Positions 46,316-58,200 of a DNA stretch of 64,000 nucleotides are shown here, piece by piece. The position numbers were made by a program, and so were the translations under genes. Position 1 is the first letter of the stretch; every line of letters begins with the position of its first letter. The DNA comes from Turnera subulata (lineage: Eukaryota; Streptophyta; Magnoliopsida; Malpighiales; Passifloraceae): NCBI GenBank assembly GCA_028386065.3, contig JAKUCV010000970.1, positions 122,781-186,780 on the forward strand, given 5' to 3'. A model generated the notes under the pieces. It saw only the letters and a list, made by a program, of their open reading frames with translations, was not told where the DNA came from and made no database searches.

Positions 46316-48196
46316 TTGACTTCTTGTGGGGTATCTACACAGGTCGAGGATGATCAACAACGGAGTCATGTCGGAGTCGCCGCCCGCCTCCTTATCTGGG
46401 AACATGTGGAGAGAAACGGGCCTGTTCGAGAGATCATCGAGAGAGTCAGATTGTGGGACTTTTTCTGCACTTTTCGGGGAGACAAGGTCGACTTGCAGGC
46501 AGCGTCAGCTTTAGGCGAGAGGTGGTGGGACACCACCAACACCTTTCATTTAGCTTGCAGGGAGTTGACGATGCTTCCTTCGGACTTTGTTCACATCACA
46601 GGGCTGGTATTTGATGGCGCATTAGTCGTCTTTGATCAACAGCTAGGCATTAAGCGGTTTCAAGAGTTAGTGGGCCTCGAGCCTAGATGGGCCTGCCATG
46701 GTGAGGTGTCCCCCAAGTGGCTGCAGGAGTCTTTTTTGGCCAGTGGTTATGCAGAGATAGCAAAACAGCGAGCTCGGGGTTTGATTTTAGTGAGCTTGTG
46801 TAGGACTATCTTTGCCATAGGCAGCGACCGGGTCCGATATGATTTGCTGGCGTCACTTGTCAATCTTGATAGGCCACGGATTGATTGGGCTTCGGCTTGC
46901 TTTGCAAATGCTTACCAAGAGATGACCAATTTTCCAGGGGCGCGGCCAAATGTTTATATAGCTCGGCTTGGATTTTGGAGGTACATCACCTTCTTCTTTA
47001 TTGTGTTATCGTGCTCGATTATCTCCCTTTCTCTTATTAACCAAATGACCTGTATAGGTATGGGACCAGGAATATCTCGGGTTGTCTGCCCCAAAATTGA
47101 CATCTACCGAGGAGGTTTGGCCAGTCTCTCTCCGTTGGGGTTCTCTAGGTCGTGGGCCTCGAGTTCATGCTCATAATCGAGAATGGGCTTGTCGTTATAT
47201 TGATTAAGTCGCCATTTCGAATCAAGTATTTTTTTTCTTCTGCCATCTTGTATTTATCTTCCCAGGCTTTCTTAAGCCCCTACTTGTCTTGGCAGTTTCG
47301 GATCGACCCTTTTGAAGTTTATCACGATAGATTGGTGGATGGTAATGCCGACGTCTGTGATATGGACCGCCGTCGATGCTTATTTGGGTATCCTGGCATG
47401 TGGGTATGGTACCTCGCAGATCGGGTTTGTGTTCAAACTGAACAAATGGGTACCACCAGATCCACCGTTATCCATGCGGGATGTGAATGAGCGGGAAGAG
47501 ATACCTGATGAGGATGACCAGGGTGAGCACCTTGATGATCTAGTCAGTTATACTGGTGATTATCTTGCCTTCATCAACACGCATCTAATGCCCCCAATGA
47601 CTACTCTGGGGGTGGATGGATCGGTCACCAGTGCAGGTCCTTCTCAGCAAAGTTCAGCTTCTAGGAGAAAAAGAAATGTCAGAGCGTCTTCTTCCACATC
47701 TCAGCCAGCCCTTCTCGCGTGCGAGGCTGATTTCGAGTCTTTCGATGATGGTTACAGGAGTTGCCAAGTTCCCTTTATTGAGGATCTTCCTCCCGACTTT
47801 CCTCCTTTTTTGGCCGGCATTACTTCGGTACCTTCCCTTACATTCGTGCTTTTATATATGTCTTCTCTTGCCTTTATGACCTGACCGATTCTCTGTTAAT
47901 GACAGCTTCCAGCAACTGAGGCTTCTCGACTATGGACATTGCTCGGGCGGGTGAAGGCGACCTTGACAGCTCAGGCTATTTAGATACGGGAGTTGACCTC
48001 CTGCTTGAAGGAAGGCGGATGTGCTTGCCCCGTGCCACTACCTCAAGACCCTCGGCCTCATGGACCTGCTGTCCCTCCTACCATTCCTCAGTCGATCCCT
48101 CCTACTACAGATCATACTTCAGGTGACTCCGAGGACACCATCCAGGAACACCTTCGACCGACTCGCCAATCCCGTGGCAAGAAGAGGCGGTCCTGA
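46316..48196 (+). CDS. Plant mobile domain (PMD) protein, antisense gene of the retrotransposon
   Basis: The first block, 46340-46980, reads ARLLIWEHVERNGPVREIIE, RLWDFFCTF, WWDTTNTFHLACRELTMLPS and DFVHITGLVFDG, the pattern of the plant mobile domain shared with MAIL1/MAIN-type proteins and transposons. A likely intron follows (GTACATCACC near 46981 to ..CTGTATAG near 47055). Later exons hold EVYHDRLVDGNADVCDMDRR and WYLADRVCVQTEQM (47290-47470), an acidic region (47465-47800), and a C-terminal exon (about 47993-48196) ending PTRQSRGKKRRS, a possible nuclear signal. Exact splicing is not resolved and a frameshift cannot be excluded. The protein lies antisense to the element; its role in retrotransposition is unknown. 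Confidence 0.75.
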
Positions 48197-48199
48197 TCC

Positions 48200-49330
48200 T
48201 TGTATGTAATGTATACATGTCCTTGACACTAAAGGCATGCAATTTTAATGAACCTATCTCCTACTTTCTGATGCGTTTATTTCTTCTTTCCTATCTATGA
48301 AATGCAACCATATATACAGTCTAAAAAAAAATGAGTCATGGGTCACGGGTATTAGGCTAGTTGAGGTATAGGTTCAATAGGTTTCCGTAAGACCACCAGG
48401 TTCTCCTACCCTCATTTGAGAAATCACCTCGACAATAACCTTGATGTCAATGAGCATGTTTCCCAGATTCCTCCGAACTCCATTTAGCCCTAACTTTTGC
48501 CTAGGTCACCCTTTCGGGTTTTCAACCTATCAGGCTTGTCCTGACTTTTGCCTAGGCCGCCCCTTCGGGTTTTCAACCTAGCGGACTGATTCCCCCTCTC
48601 TTTCTTTTTCATTTCTTTCTTTTTTTTATCAAAGGCATGCGATCAAATATCAGGATGGGTGATGGAGAACTTGAGGTTTTGGTAGTGACACATCCGAAGG
48701 ACGACTTAACCTTGATCAACCGGGCAAAGGGTATGTGACTTATAGGAACCCAGGGACAATATTCTAAATGTTTCAGGCCATTCCCCTAACAAACAGGACT
48801 CAATTTTAACCCTTATTACTTTTTGTCGACTCAGCTTGGAAACCAGCGTTATTTAGACCGAACTTATTTTTGAGCTGCCTACGTACCAGTAAAGATAACA
48901 CTCAACCTTTCCAAAATTTACAAAATGAAGGATGCATTTTATAATATGGCACATTGGTTATGAGGTCAAAGAATTCTCTCCTTTTTTTTCTTTGAAGAAG
49001 GACCTCATGAGCCAGGCACTTAATCAAGATAAAACACTCAAACAAGAATTTGGAGATTTACCGAATCAGGTCTTCGTAGTTCATTTTATGATTCCCAAAG
49101 CTAAGCCGACAAACTTTCATAAGACTTAAGGCTCCACATTTCATAAAAAGGAAAAAAAACATTCATTCCATAGACGTTACATGACATTAATCAAAAGACA
49201 CCAGACTAACGATACTGACTCTTCGAGGTGAGGCTAACAAGGACATGCCTCAATCCTCTTTATTCCAAAATATGAAAGATGAACTGGACTCTGAATGGAG
49301 ATAGAACAAAACTTTCTCCCCTCCCCTAGG
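48200..49330. other. Internal non-coding part of the Tat-like element
   Basis: No credible gene. A stretch of about 60 bp with TTTTGCCTAGG..CCTTTCGGGTTTTCAACCTA is present twice at about 48495-48585. Confidence 0.55.
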
Positions 49331-49335
49331 CAGCC

Positions 49336-49908
49336 TTAAACATCCTTCTCCATTGTCCACTCTATCTTATCTGGATACACGAGCTTCCTTCGTGGCACTA
49401 TAGTGACAGTTTCTTTTGGATCATCTTGACGGACCCTAATCACCATTGTTTCATTGTCGGCTTCTGGTTCATCTCCCTCACCTCTCTCCACCATCGGGCA
49501 ATCTTGAGATTTCGAGCGTTCGTCAGACCTCGACATTTAGTCCCAATCGCTTTCCCTAAGTTCATCAATGAGGTCCTCGAGATCTTTCTTTGCCTTCAAA
49601 CTTTCCCGGACTAGTGCCATATTATGGAGTTGAAAGCCTCTTATTACGTCCTCAACCAATGCATATTGCCCCATAGCATCTCGGAATTTCTTCATGGCTA
49701 CTTGGGCCAGTGGCTGCCTTAATAAGACACCCCGAAGAATTGTTTCTTCCAGCTTACTCATTAGGGCTCGAAATGTAAGTTTCACCACTTTCTCTTGTTC
49801 AAGGTTCCTTTCCTCGTACATCGGGGATTCATCTTCCATTAGTTCATCTCCGGGACCCATCCTCATGCCCCTAGTATAGCTTGTCTGGTTTGCATGCTCA
49901 TTGCTCAT
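49336..49908 (-). pseudogene. Sense-strand ORF near the 5' end of the Tat-like element
   Basis: The frame reads MSNEHANQTSYTRGMRMGPG and onwards for 123 codons (helical, charged: EEVVKLTFRALMSKLEE-like, KFRDAMGQYALVEDVIRGF), then a single TAA at 49537-49539 followed at once by ATG, and continues in the same frame for 66 codons to 49336. It lies just after the primer-binding site and leader, where Tat/Ogre elements may carry an extra ORF1. No similarity to gag is seen. Function unknown. Confidence 0.5.
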
Positions 49909-50656
49909 GATTTCTCCTTACTGTCAAAGGTGAATAAATGGGTCTCAATACTTTGAAAGGTTCAAGAGAAAATGTGGACAACAAATGGTTTAAGTAGAGG
50001 AAAATGAAGTGTGAGGGTAGACTCTTGACTCAGCAAATTTCATCATTTTTTAGAAATTATGCAAGATATTACGTGTAATACATGGTGATGCTAATTTTTC
50101 AAATTCTCGAAGCAATCGGACATCAACCCAAATTTCCGCAAAACAAAGATTCTCAGGGTGTTCTAATTGGCAAGTCACTTCTTGGGCTGTTGAGGCGTCT
50201 TTCTTTCTCCCTTTTCTCCTCTTCTTCCCCATTCTCAATTTATGCATAAAATCGAATCCCAAAATAACAAGGCACGACATACACATATAAAACACGATAA
50301 ACATCATACAAATGCACTTAACACTTATTAATCCACCATGCATGAGATGCTCAAGGTATGTGGCTGGTTGGGGGCTAAAAGAATGCCGCTAAGGAATAGT
50401 TTGGCCTACTCATATGTGATAAAGGATATCGTATGAGGTCCAAGGCCCATTAATCCCTATCATTGCATGAGCAGCGAGAAATCGGTTCACACAAGCCACT
50501 ATCGCTTAAGGAAAGCATTGTAGCGGATTTGGATCCCCTGGCCCTCTTATGGTAAAGGCTTCACAACATCTAACATGAATGCAAGGCACTTATGACGACA
50601 CATAAAAAGGCACACAAACATCCAACGATTGCATAAAGTTTCTTGAACCCTCTAGA

Positions 50657-50674
50657 TCCCCAGTGGAGTCGCCA
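50657..50674 (-). promoter_or_regulatory. Primer-binding site, tRNA-Arg type
   Basis: TGGCGACTCCACTGGGGA on the minus strand, two bases inside the right-hand LTR. It fixes the element's orientation. Confidence 0.8.
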
Positions 50675-50676
50675 AC

Positions 50677-52305
50677 TGTGAATACCCGACCCAAAATCAC
50701 TTGGGCCTATTCACCTTTTCCTTACACCTTCTTCATAACCGTCATCCATCATCTTTGGAGTCGCCACCCAAGTTTTATTAGAGGGAAAAACAAGGAAAAA
50801 ACCTTTATGTGACTCCATATAGGCTACCAGTCAACGAACCAAAGATGATGGATTCGGGGGTTCGTCATGGATGGGAAGGTGTTAGACACCCATCCATGTT
50901 GGGGCGAAACCTTGTGCAATTGAAGAATCCTTGTATGCCTTGTGCAAGTGTGCAAGCATGGACAAACAATCACATAAAAACTAAAAATAAAAAGAAGGGG
51001 AAAAGAAGAAGATTGGGCTTGAGTTTCTACCACTAGAAACCACCTACGTACCCCGACGACCGTTCAAAGCCTACGTAGTTCTTGACATGGCATCACAACA
51101 ATCACATCATCATAAACATCAACATCTCAACAGCAATTGGTCAAGCAAAAAGGAATTAGGACTACCTCTTGTAGCCCTCCTCTAGCTCCTTGGTTTGGGT
51201 TGTGTCTTCCACACAATTTCCTCCCACTCCTTAACTCAATCTTGGAGTTCTTCTTGATCTACCTCTTGCTGCCTTCAATGAACGATGCTACCCACGAAAT
51301 TCTACCAGAGTTTTACCTATAGAACTTTTTCCTAAGCTTGGAGAAGTAGAGTTTCTCAAAGCTTAAAAGCTTATGAAGAGTGTTTGTATAATAGAATGTG
51401 TGTCCTCTGAAATGTGAGAGAGGGGTCTTATTTATAGTGTTCTGGGTAGCCTAGAGGCATGGACCAGCTTAATGATCAAGGTAATGGCCAGAAATCTGGG
51501 CCAGAACCGAGTAGAATCAGATTAGGGGCAAAAATCGGGGAAAAAATACGTTTCTGTGTGCGTATGACTGCCATGGCCGGCGGTCATCCTATGGATGACA
51601 GCCAGGCCGGCGGTCATGTGTGGAAGATCGCCCAGACCTAGCGGTCATCCCAAGATGACCTCCCGCGCCTGCGCGTTCCACTCGTTCTTTCCTTTTTCGA
51701 TCTCGATTCTCCCCTAATTTCTCCCTGATTGACCCTACCATGTAATCAACCCTTAGACTGTCCTGAATCCTCTGCTTTCTTGATTATTACTCCTCTCAAT
51801 CATCTCCCAATTGATTAATTACACATTGATTCCTCATTTTAGGCTAAGATCATACCAAAAACATTCTTGCTATTAAGGAATGATTTAACTCTGATTTTTC
51901 ACGAAAATCAGAGCTAAATTTGTCTGCAAGCAAGGTGTTAATGCGCTGTGCAACTCTGGAAAAAGTCCATATCCCATTAAATTGGACCCTCACATTTATC
52001 TTTAACCCAAGAATAAATCATCTCAATATAATTGGGTTTAAAGAATAAATAAACAAGCTCAAGCTAACGAAATAAAATACATTTTAGCAATTTAATCCTT
52101 AACATATGTTTTTATCCTATGATTAAATCATCTCATTAGTCCCAGGGTCTAAGTACATAAAAGTCTTAATTACTATAATGTATAAATTCTACTAAAGAAT
52201 GAACCTCATCCATGCTTCAACCCAAGACTAACTCATCTTGCTAATCTTATGGCTCAGACATATAATTTTAATAAAATTTTCATGGGTTAAATTTGGGTAT
52301 TCACA
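50677..52305 (-). repeat. Tat-like element 5' LTR
   Basis: In element orientation it starts TGTGAATACCC and ends GGGTCGGGTATTCACA. The TATA-like box CTATAAATAAG is at 51427-51437, with the presumed transcript start about 30 bases further on the minus strand. Relative to the other LTR it has an extra GGCCGGCGGTCAT unit near 51580-51610. Confidence 0.9.
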
Positions 52306-52310
52306 CAACC

Positions 52311-52500
52311 CAAGCAACAGATTTATGAAATGCTTGTAGCATAGCAGTGCAGCAAGATGCTGGGACTGGAGGTGATGGCATCTCCCGGAGGATATACTGG
52401 AAAATTGCAATGAGAAAGTTCAATTGGAAAGTCAATTCCAGAGTATGCTACGGTACACACAAAAAAGGATCAACCTTCACACAATCACTAATAACATGTG
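52311..52500 (-). pseudogene. Unidentified exon fragment, second copy (second half)
   Basis: Continuation of 42301-42578 after the retrotransposon; matches 36660-36800. A two-base insertion relative to the first copy shifts the frame in the CCATCACCTCC region and the GTAAGT donor is lost (ATAAAT), so this copy is decayed. Confidence 0.5.
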
Positions 52501-52559
52501 CAGTGCAGATGTGGTTCGCTAATAGCAAGAACTTAAACTTCATAAGTTTCTTAAGAGTT

Positions 52560-53140
52560 AATATGTAAGCACTACACTTTCATCCATTCTCTTCAACAAA
52601 ATTCTCTCAGTCAACACATAATACCCCATTCTCTTCCAATAATAACCCGTCCGTAGCTATATTCCTCCACTCTTTTTAGCCTGACTTGTGTCTCTTCCCC
52701 ACCAATACATCCTGCCCTTTCTGGCACCCAACTTAACCTCTCAATGATACCCAAATTCAACCCCCACACTCACTTTTTTGCACCCACATTCATCCCATCA
52801 TGCACATAATTATTCTTCTCACTAACCAAAGCTTCTCTTCCGTAAACCGAAACCACTTCTCTTTGGACAACAAGATCCACATCCATAGAGTTGACTTCCT
52901 TCAGACTATATATTGTGACATACAAATAGTATTTTGTTCCCCTGACCCAAAATTAACTTTCATACTAAAAACAATGTTCCCGACAGGAAGAAATTGTTGG
53001 CTAAATGCTTAAAGAAGTTAAAAATGTTCCCTACAATAAGAAGCTGTTGGCTGTGATAGATAGCTGGAAGGTGTCTACTGTACAGAGAGAGAGGCCTTGT
53101 AACGGCTCTCTCCATGGATGGCATACTTCCAAATTTCACC
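52560..53140 (-). pseudogene. DUF1262 pseudogene 3
   Basis: Counterpart of pseudogenes 1 and 2, more deleted. The start remnant ERAVTRPLSLYSRHLPAI lies at about 53060-53110 and exon 2 remnants at 52570-52900. Several frame breaks. Confidence 0.75.
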
Positions 53141-53284
53141 ATGAATTGAAGGAATATTATTTTTAGCTTGAATTGACGACTGAATATATTAACATGAAAT
53201 CTTCACATAGATATCATCTCACAATAATAAGAAATTATAGCAAAGTATAACACGATCCTAAAATCTCGGAATTCTCTGAAACTC

Positions 53285-55213
53285 ATGGAAAACCCTAAGT
53301 CTGAGGAGGCGGCCGCCGCTGATGCCTCTGACCGCTCCACGAAGAAGGTGCGTATTCGTCAGCCCGGTGAGGCTGACCTAGTTGTGGGAGCGGCTGATGG
53401 TGCAAGTGGTGTAGGGCTGGATGACGTGATGGAGATTGGTGTCGAGGTTGTGCCTCCGGGCGGGGAGGACGCCCTTATGGAGGAGAACGACTCTCGTGAG
53501 GGTGTTGTGATCCCTAGTGCTGCTGCTGTCCTCAATGAATCTGCTGGGGATCCTAAGGTGTCCTCGCCGCCAGTGCGGCCTGCGGTGAGTTTTCGGGATG
53601 TCTTGCAGCAGGGTGGTTCTGGGGTTCGGTCTGATGCATGGCTTAATGAGGACGCAGTTGAATGTGGGGAGGGGGATATCAGGTTCGTTCAAGGGAAGCA
53701 TGGTCTCTCTTTAGCTTTTTCTGAGGCGTACAAATGCAGGTTAGAGAAGCCATGGAAACGAGCTGCTATTGTGAAACTTTTGGGTAGGAGTATTGGGTAT
53801 AAGACTTTATGCGCTCGCTTGCAAACCTTGTGGAAGCCTGTGGGTGCCATCCGGGTTATTGATCTTGATAACGATTTTTATGCTATATGGTTTGAGAGGG
53901 AGGATGACTACCTGCATGCTGTGGCTGATGGTCCGTGGCAGATTATGAATTATGTGCTCACTGTTCAACCATGGGTTGCCTCTTTTCTTGCCTCTAAGGG
54001 ACAAGTCTCGAAGGCTGTGGTGTGGGTGAGGTTCCCTGACTTTTCTTTTTCTTGGTATGATAAGAATGTGCTTCTGGCTTTGGACAACCTTGTGGGGGGT
54101 GCTATGAAAATTGATGAGCAGACCCTTAAGTTTGAGAGGGGTCGGTTCGCGCGTGTTGCAGTAGAGGTTGACCTTCAGAAACCATTAAAGTGTATTGTTG
54201 AAGTTAAAGGTGAGCAATTTTTGGTTATGTACGAGGGCTTGCCCACGGTATGTTATGAATGTGGTAGTATTGCTCACAGCTTGGCGGCGTGTCCTACACG
54301 AATGGCTAGGGAACAATCTGAGGCAGTTGCTTCGCTTCGGGGGTCTGTTGGGGAGATGGGTATGTCTGATGCTAACCCACAGGTTCCTTCGCATAAAGTT
54401 GCGGGAGAATGGATGAATGTTCCGCGGAATTATCGTCGGCATTCGTGGAAGGATCCTTCTCCGGACGGGAATCAAGTGGGTGCTAGTGGGTTTGGGTCTC
54501 GCTTTGCTGTTCTTGGTGGAGATGAGTCTTTGGAGGCTAATTTGGGGTTATCTCAGCCCGTATCTTCTGGATCACAACAACAGGCCGTGGACTTGCGTCC
54601 CTCTTCTGTGGGTGCTGGAGCATCGACAATTTTTTTAGGAAACAAGCCCGTTGGGTCGGACACTAGGCCCAAAGAAGGGGCCCGCAGTAAGGGCAAGGCC
54701 CATGTGTCTCTACCAACTGTTGATGGTCAGTAGCCACGTGTTCCTGGGATCAGTTCCTCTCACCCAGCTACCTCAGTTCCTTCTAGTTCAACCCCTGTAT
54801 TACCTGGTCCTCGCTCATCACCGCCAGGCAGTTCTCAAATTGTTCACAAGGGGCATTCCGCCTCTACCCTCCCCTTTCAGTCCCATAAATTCGTGTTTCC
54901 CATGGAGCTGCAGGAACAAGTTATTTCTCCTGCTCTTTTCCAAAGTACATCTAGGTCTTCGTCGTCCGGTTCAGGGGCTGGTGCCCAGGTTATCGAGCCC
55001 CATGCTCTCCCGCCGGACCTAAATTTGGCAATGCGGGTTGGCAAAGAAGTCTCTTCTAAGTAGGCATTGGTGTTACCCTTGAAGAAGCCACCTTTGAAGG
55101 TGGCAGGGTCAAGGAAGAAGAATTCGTCAGTTGTTCGGGATGCGTCCAGGTCCTCGGAGATACTCGCCACAGTGTCTGTTCTTCCGGAAACGGGGGAACG
55201 GTCTGAGGTATAG
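53285..55213 (+). pseudogene. LINE ORF1 (DUF4283 and CCHC zinc knuckle)
   Basis: Starts MENPKSEEAAAADASDRSTK. It runs 482 codons to a TAG at 54731-54733, then continues in the same frame past a second TAG (55061-55063) to a third near 55211. DUF4283 lies at about residues 140-290 (WKRAAIVKLLGRSIGYKTLC, YAIWFEREDDYLHAVADGPW) and a zinc knuckle CYECGSIAHSLAACP near residue 325. The continuation is coding-like (LPLKKPPLKVAGSRKKNSS), so the first two TAGs probably interrupt a longer protein. It would bind element RNA. Confidence 0.8.
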
Positions 55214-55228
55214 TTTCTAGTCCTTTCT

Positions 55229-58200
55229 TTGTCTCTTTCGTTAATGATTAGACTGCTTTGTTGGAATTGTCGGGGTGCCGGCAGGGAAAATTTGCAACTT
55301 GTTGTTAAGGATTTAGTTAAGCAAAATCGTGTGTCAGTGCTAGTTTTGACTGAGACTCGGATAAGTGGAAGAGGAGCTGATTTTGTAGTAAGGAGATTGG
55401 GTTTTGCTCATTCTCATAGAGTGGAGGCGGTGGGTTTTTCTGGGGGCATATGGGTCTTTTGGAAGAGGTCTGTCGATGTGGTTTTCTTATATGAGCATAT
55501 GCAGTTTATACATATGCGAGTTTGTAGGGAGGGCAGGTCTTTCTTGTTTACTGCTGTCTATGGGAGTCTGAAACCTTCTCTTCGGTGGTTTTTGTGGGCT
55601 AATCTGTGTTCTTTAGCTACTTGTATTGAGGGTCCGTGGTTGGTTGCTGGTGATTTTCACGCAATTCTAACGGCTGAGGAAATTCGGGGCACCACTGTGG
55701 GAACTCGGCGAGGTTGTAGCCGTTTCTTAGAATGTTTGGATGGTTGTCAGTTGATGGATCTTGGGTATATCAGCCCTCAGTTCACATGGCGACGGGGTCT
55801 TGTGTGGATTCGCTTGGATCGGGCTCTCGGGAATCAACCATGGATTCGTGAGTGGCCGGATTCCAAGGTGTATCACTTACCGATGATTGGCTCGGATCAC
55901 CGACCTGTGCTCATTGATTTGGGTCGACATGTGGGTTCTTCGGTGGTTGTTGCTTTGCCGAATCCACACTTTCTCTTCCAAGCGGCGTGGGTTAGGCATT
56001 CGGACTTTTAGCCCTTCATCCGTGCGACTTGGGAGGGGTCTTTGCGGGTGGATGTGGCTTTATCGCATTTGACTCCGAGGTTACGGGAGTGGCATGAGAA
56101 TGTTTTTGGGAGTGTCACAAAGAGGAAGAGACTTCTATTGCAGCGACTTAATAGGATTCAACGATCCTTAGAGCGCCGCCATTCGGACTTCTTGGTGGAC
56201 CTGGACAGACAACTCCAACAAGAGTATTCGGAAGTGTTAGTTCAGGAGGAATTAGTTTGGTATCAAAAGGCACGGACCCAGTGGATTGCTGATGGAGATA
56301 GGAACACGACATATTATCATGCTAAGTTTCTAACTCGAAGACAGTGTAACCGTGTCGTGGCGCTGAAGGATAGTCAAGATCAGTGGTGTACTGACGCGCA
56401 TGTTCTCCGTAACATGGCTGTCTCGTTTTATCGAGATTTATTTATGGATGATCGTCCAGAATCGGCTCCCTATCATGTTTCTGGTTGTTTTCCTAGGATT
56501 TCAGCTTCTACTATGGATGGGTTGGGTTAGGCTTTATTGGAGGAGGAAGTGCGACGGGCAATTTTTGATATTGTAGAATTGAAGGCACCTGGGCCGGATG
56601 GGTTTCATGCTCTGTTCTTTCAGCAGAATTGGGATGTGCTATGTGATTCTGTGACGGCTTTCTTGCAACAGGCCTTTTCTGGGGAGTGCTGGTCATCTTC
56701 GTTGAATGAAACTCATTTGGTGCTCATTCCTAAAATAGAACAGCCTGAATGTATGTCTCAGTTTCGGCCTATTGGTTTATGCAATGTGTTGCATAAGGCT
56801 CTTACTAAGACTATTGTTAATCGGCTTAAGCCGTTGCTGCAGGAGCTTGTGGCTCCCACCCAGTGTAGCTTTATTCCTGGCAGGCACGTAACTGATAACA
56901 TTGTCATCGCACAGGAAGTGATGCATTCTATGCGGGTCAAGACAACTTCTCCAGGTATGGTGGCAATTAAAATTGACCTGGAGAAAGCGTATGATCGTTT
57001 AAAATGGAGTTTCATACAAGATACTCTACAAGATATTGGCTTTCTAGAGAGTTTGGTTGTTGTGATCATGCGGTGTATATCCAACACTGAGATGCGGATT
57101 ATTTGGAATGGTAGCCTTACTGAATCCTTCTCCACATCCCGTGGGGTTCGTCAAGGTGATCCTATTTCCCCATATTTGTATGTCTTGTGCCTAGAACAGC
57201 TTAGTCTTCTTATTAATGCTGTTGTGGCCGAAGGGAGTTGGAAGCCGATTTACCTCCATCAGCAGGGCCCTCCTTTGTCCCATATTTTGTTCGCGGATGA
57301 TATGATGTTGTTTGCTGAGGCCAGTGTAGATCAGATCCTGACAATTCGGGAAGTTCTTCGCTTGTTTTGTGAGAGTTCTGGTCAGAAGGTTAGTGCTTCT
57401 AAGACCCGCATGCTCTTTTCTAAAGGTGTACCGGATGATGTTATTGCCGCTTTCTCTGATGGCCTGGGGTTTTCGGTGTCGCGGGATCTGGGTCGTTATT
57501 TAGGTGTGCCTCTCGTTCATGGCCGGGTAGGGAAGCATACTTATCAGCGACTCTTGGATACCGTGAATACTCGGCAATCGAGCTGGCAAGAAAATTTCCT
57601 CTCTTTAGCCGGTCAGCTTACCCTCACATAGGCAATTTTATCTGCTCTTCCGGTCTTTACCATGCAGACGGTGCGTCTTCCTAGATCCTTGGTATTGGCA
57701 ATTGAACAAAAGTGCAGGGGTTTCTTATGGGGTTCTTCTGGCCATGACCAGAAAATTCATCTTATTGCATGGGATACTGTGTGCCCTGCAAAGTATCAAG
57801 GCGGCTTGGGGTTAAAGTGTCTTGCTACTCAGAATCAGGCTCTTTTGGCTAAGCTTGCTTGGGGTTTGGTAGCTACTCCGGATGCCCTGTGGGTTAAAGT
57901 CCTCCAGACAAAGTATTTACCTGGGTGTCCTATGGTCCCGGAGACCCTACCCACTAGGAGTGTTTCGTCACTTTGGCGAGGTCTTGTGCATTCTTGGCCT
58001 GTTGTGCAGCAGAGTATTGAATGGCTTGTTGGGGATGGCCGTACAGCCAGATTCTGGTGTGATGCCTGGATGGAGGATGTAGGGGTGTTGAGAAGTCTTG
58101 CCTTAGCTCCCCTTTTGGCAGAAGATTTAGATGCTCGGGTGGCAGCATTTGTGACACCGACTGGGGGATGGGATTGGGTTCGGATTCAGCACTTACTCCC

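Larger units (their letters stand above)
42584..52305 (-). mobile_element. Tat-like non-autonomous LTR retrotransposon with antisense PMD gene
   Basis: LTRs at 42584-44194 and 50677-52305 with the target-site duplication CAACC (42579-42583 and 52306-52310); the uninterrupted site is visible at about 36660. Orientation is minus: next to the right LTR lies a minus-strand primer-binding site TGGCGACTCCACTGGGGA, and next to the left LTR a polypurine stretch. A PBS of this form is, from memory, typical of the Tat/Ogre lineage of plant Ty3 elements (tRNA-Arg type). I found no gag, protease, reverse transcriptase or integrase motif between the LTRs, so it must depend on other elements. Instead it holds a multi-exon plant-mobile-domain gene on the opposite strand, short sense frames and tandem repeats near the 3' LTR. 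Confidence 0.85.

Noticed and set aside
49336..49908. Gag protein of the Tat-like element
   Set aside because: No capsid or zinc-knuckle pattern is visible; reported as an ORF of unknown function.
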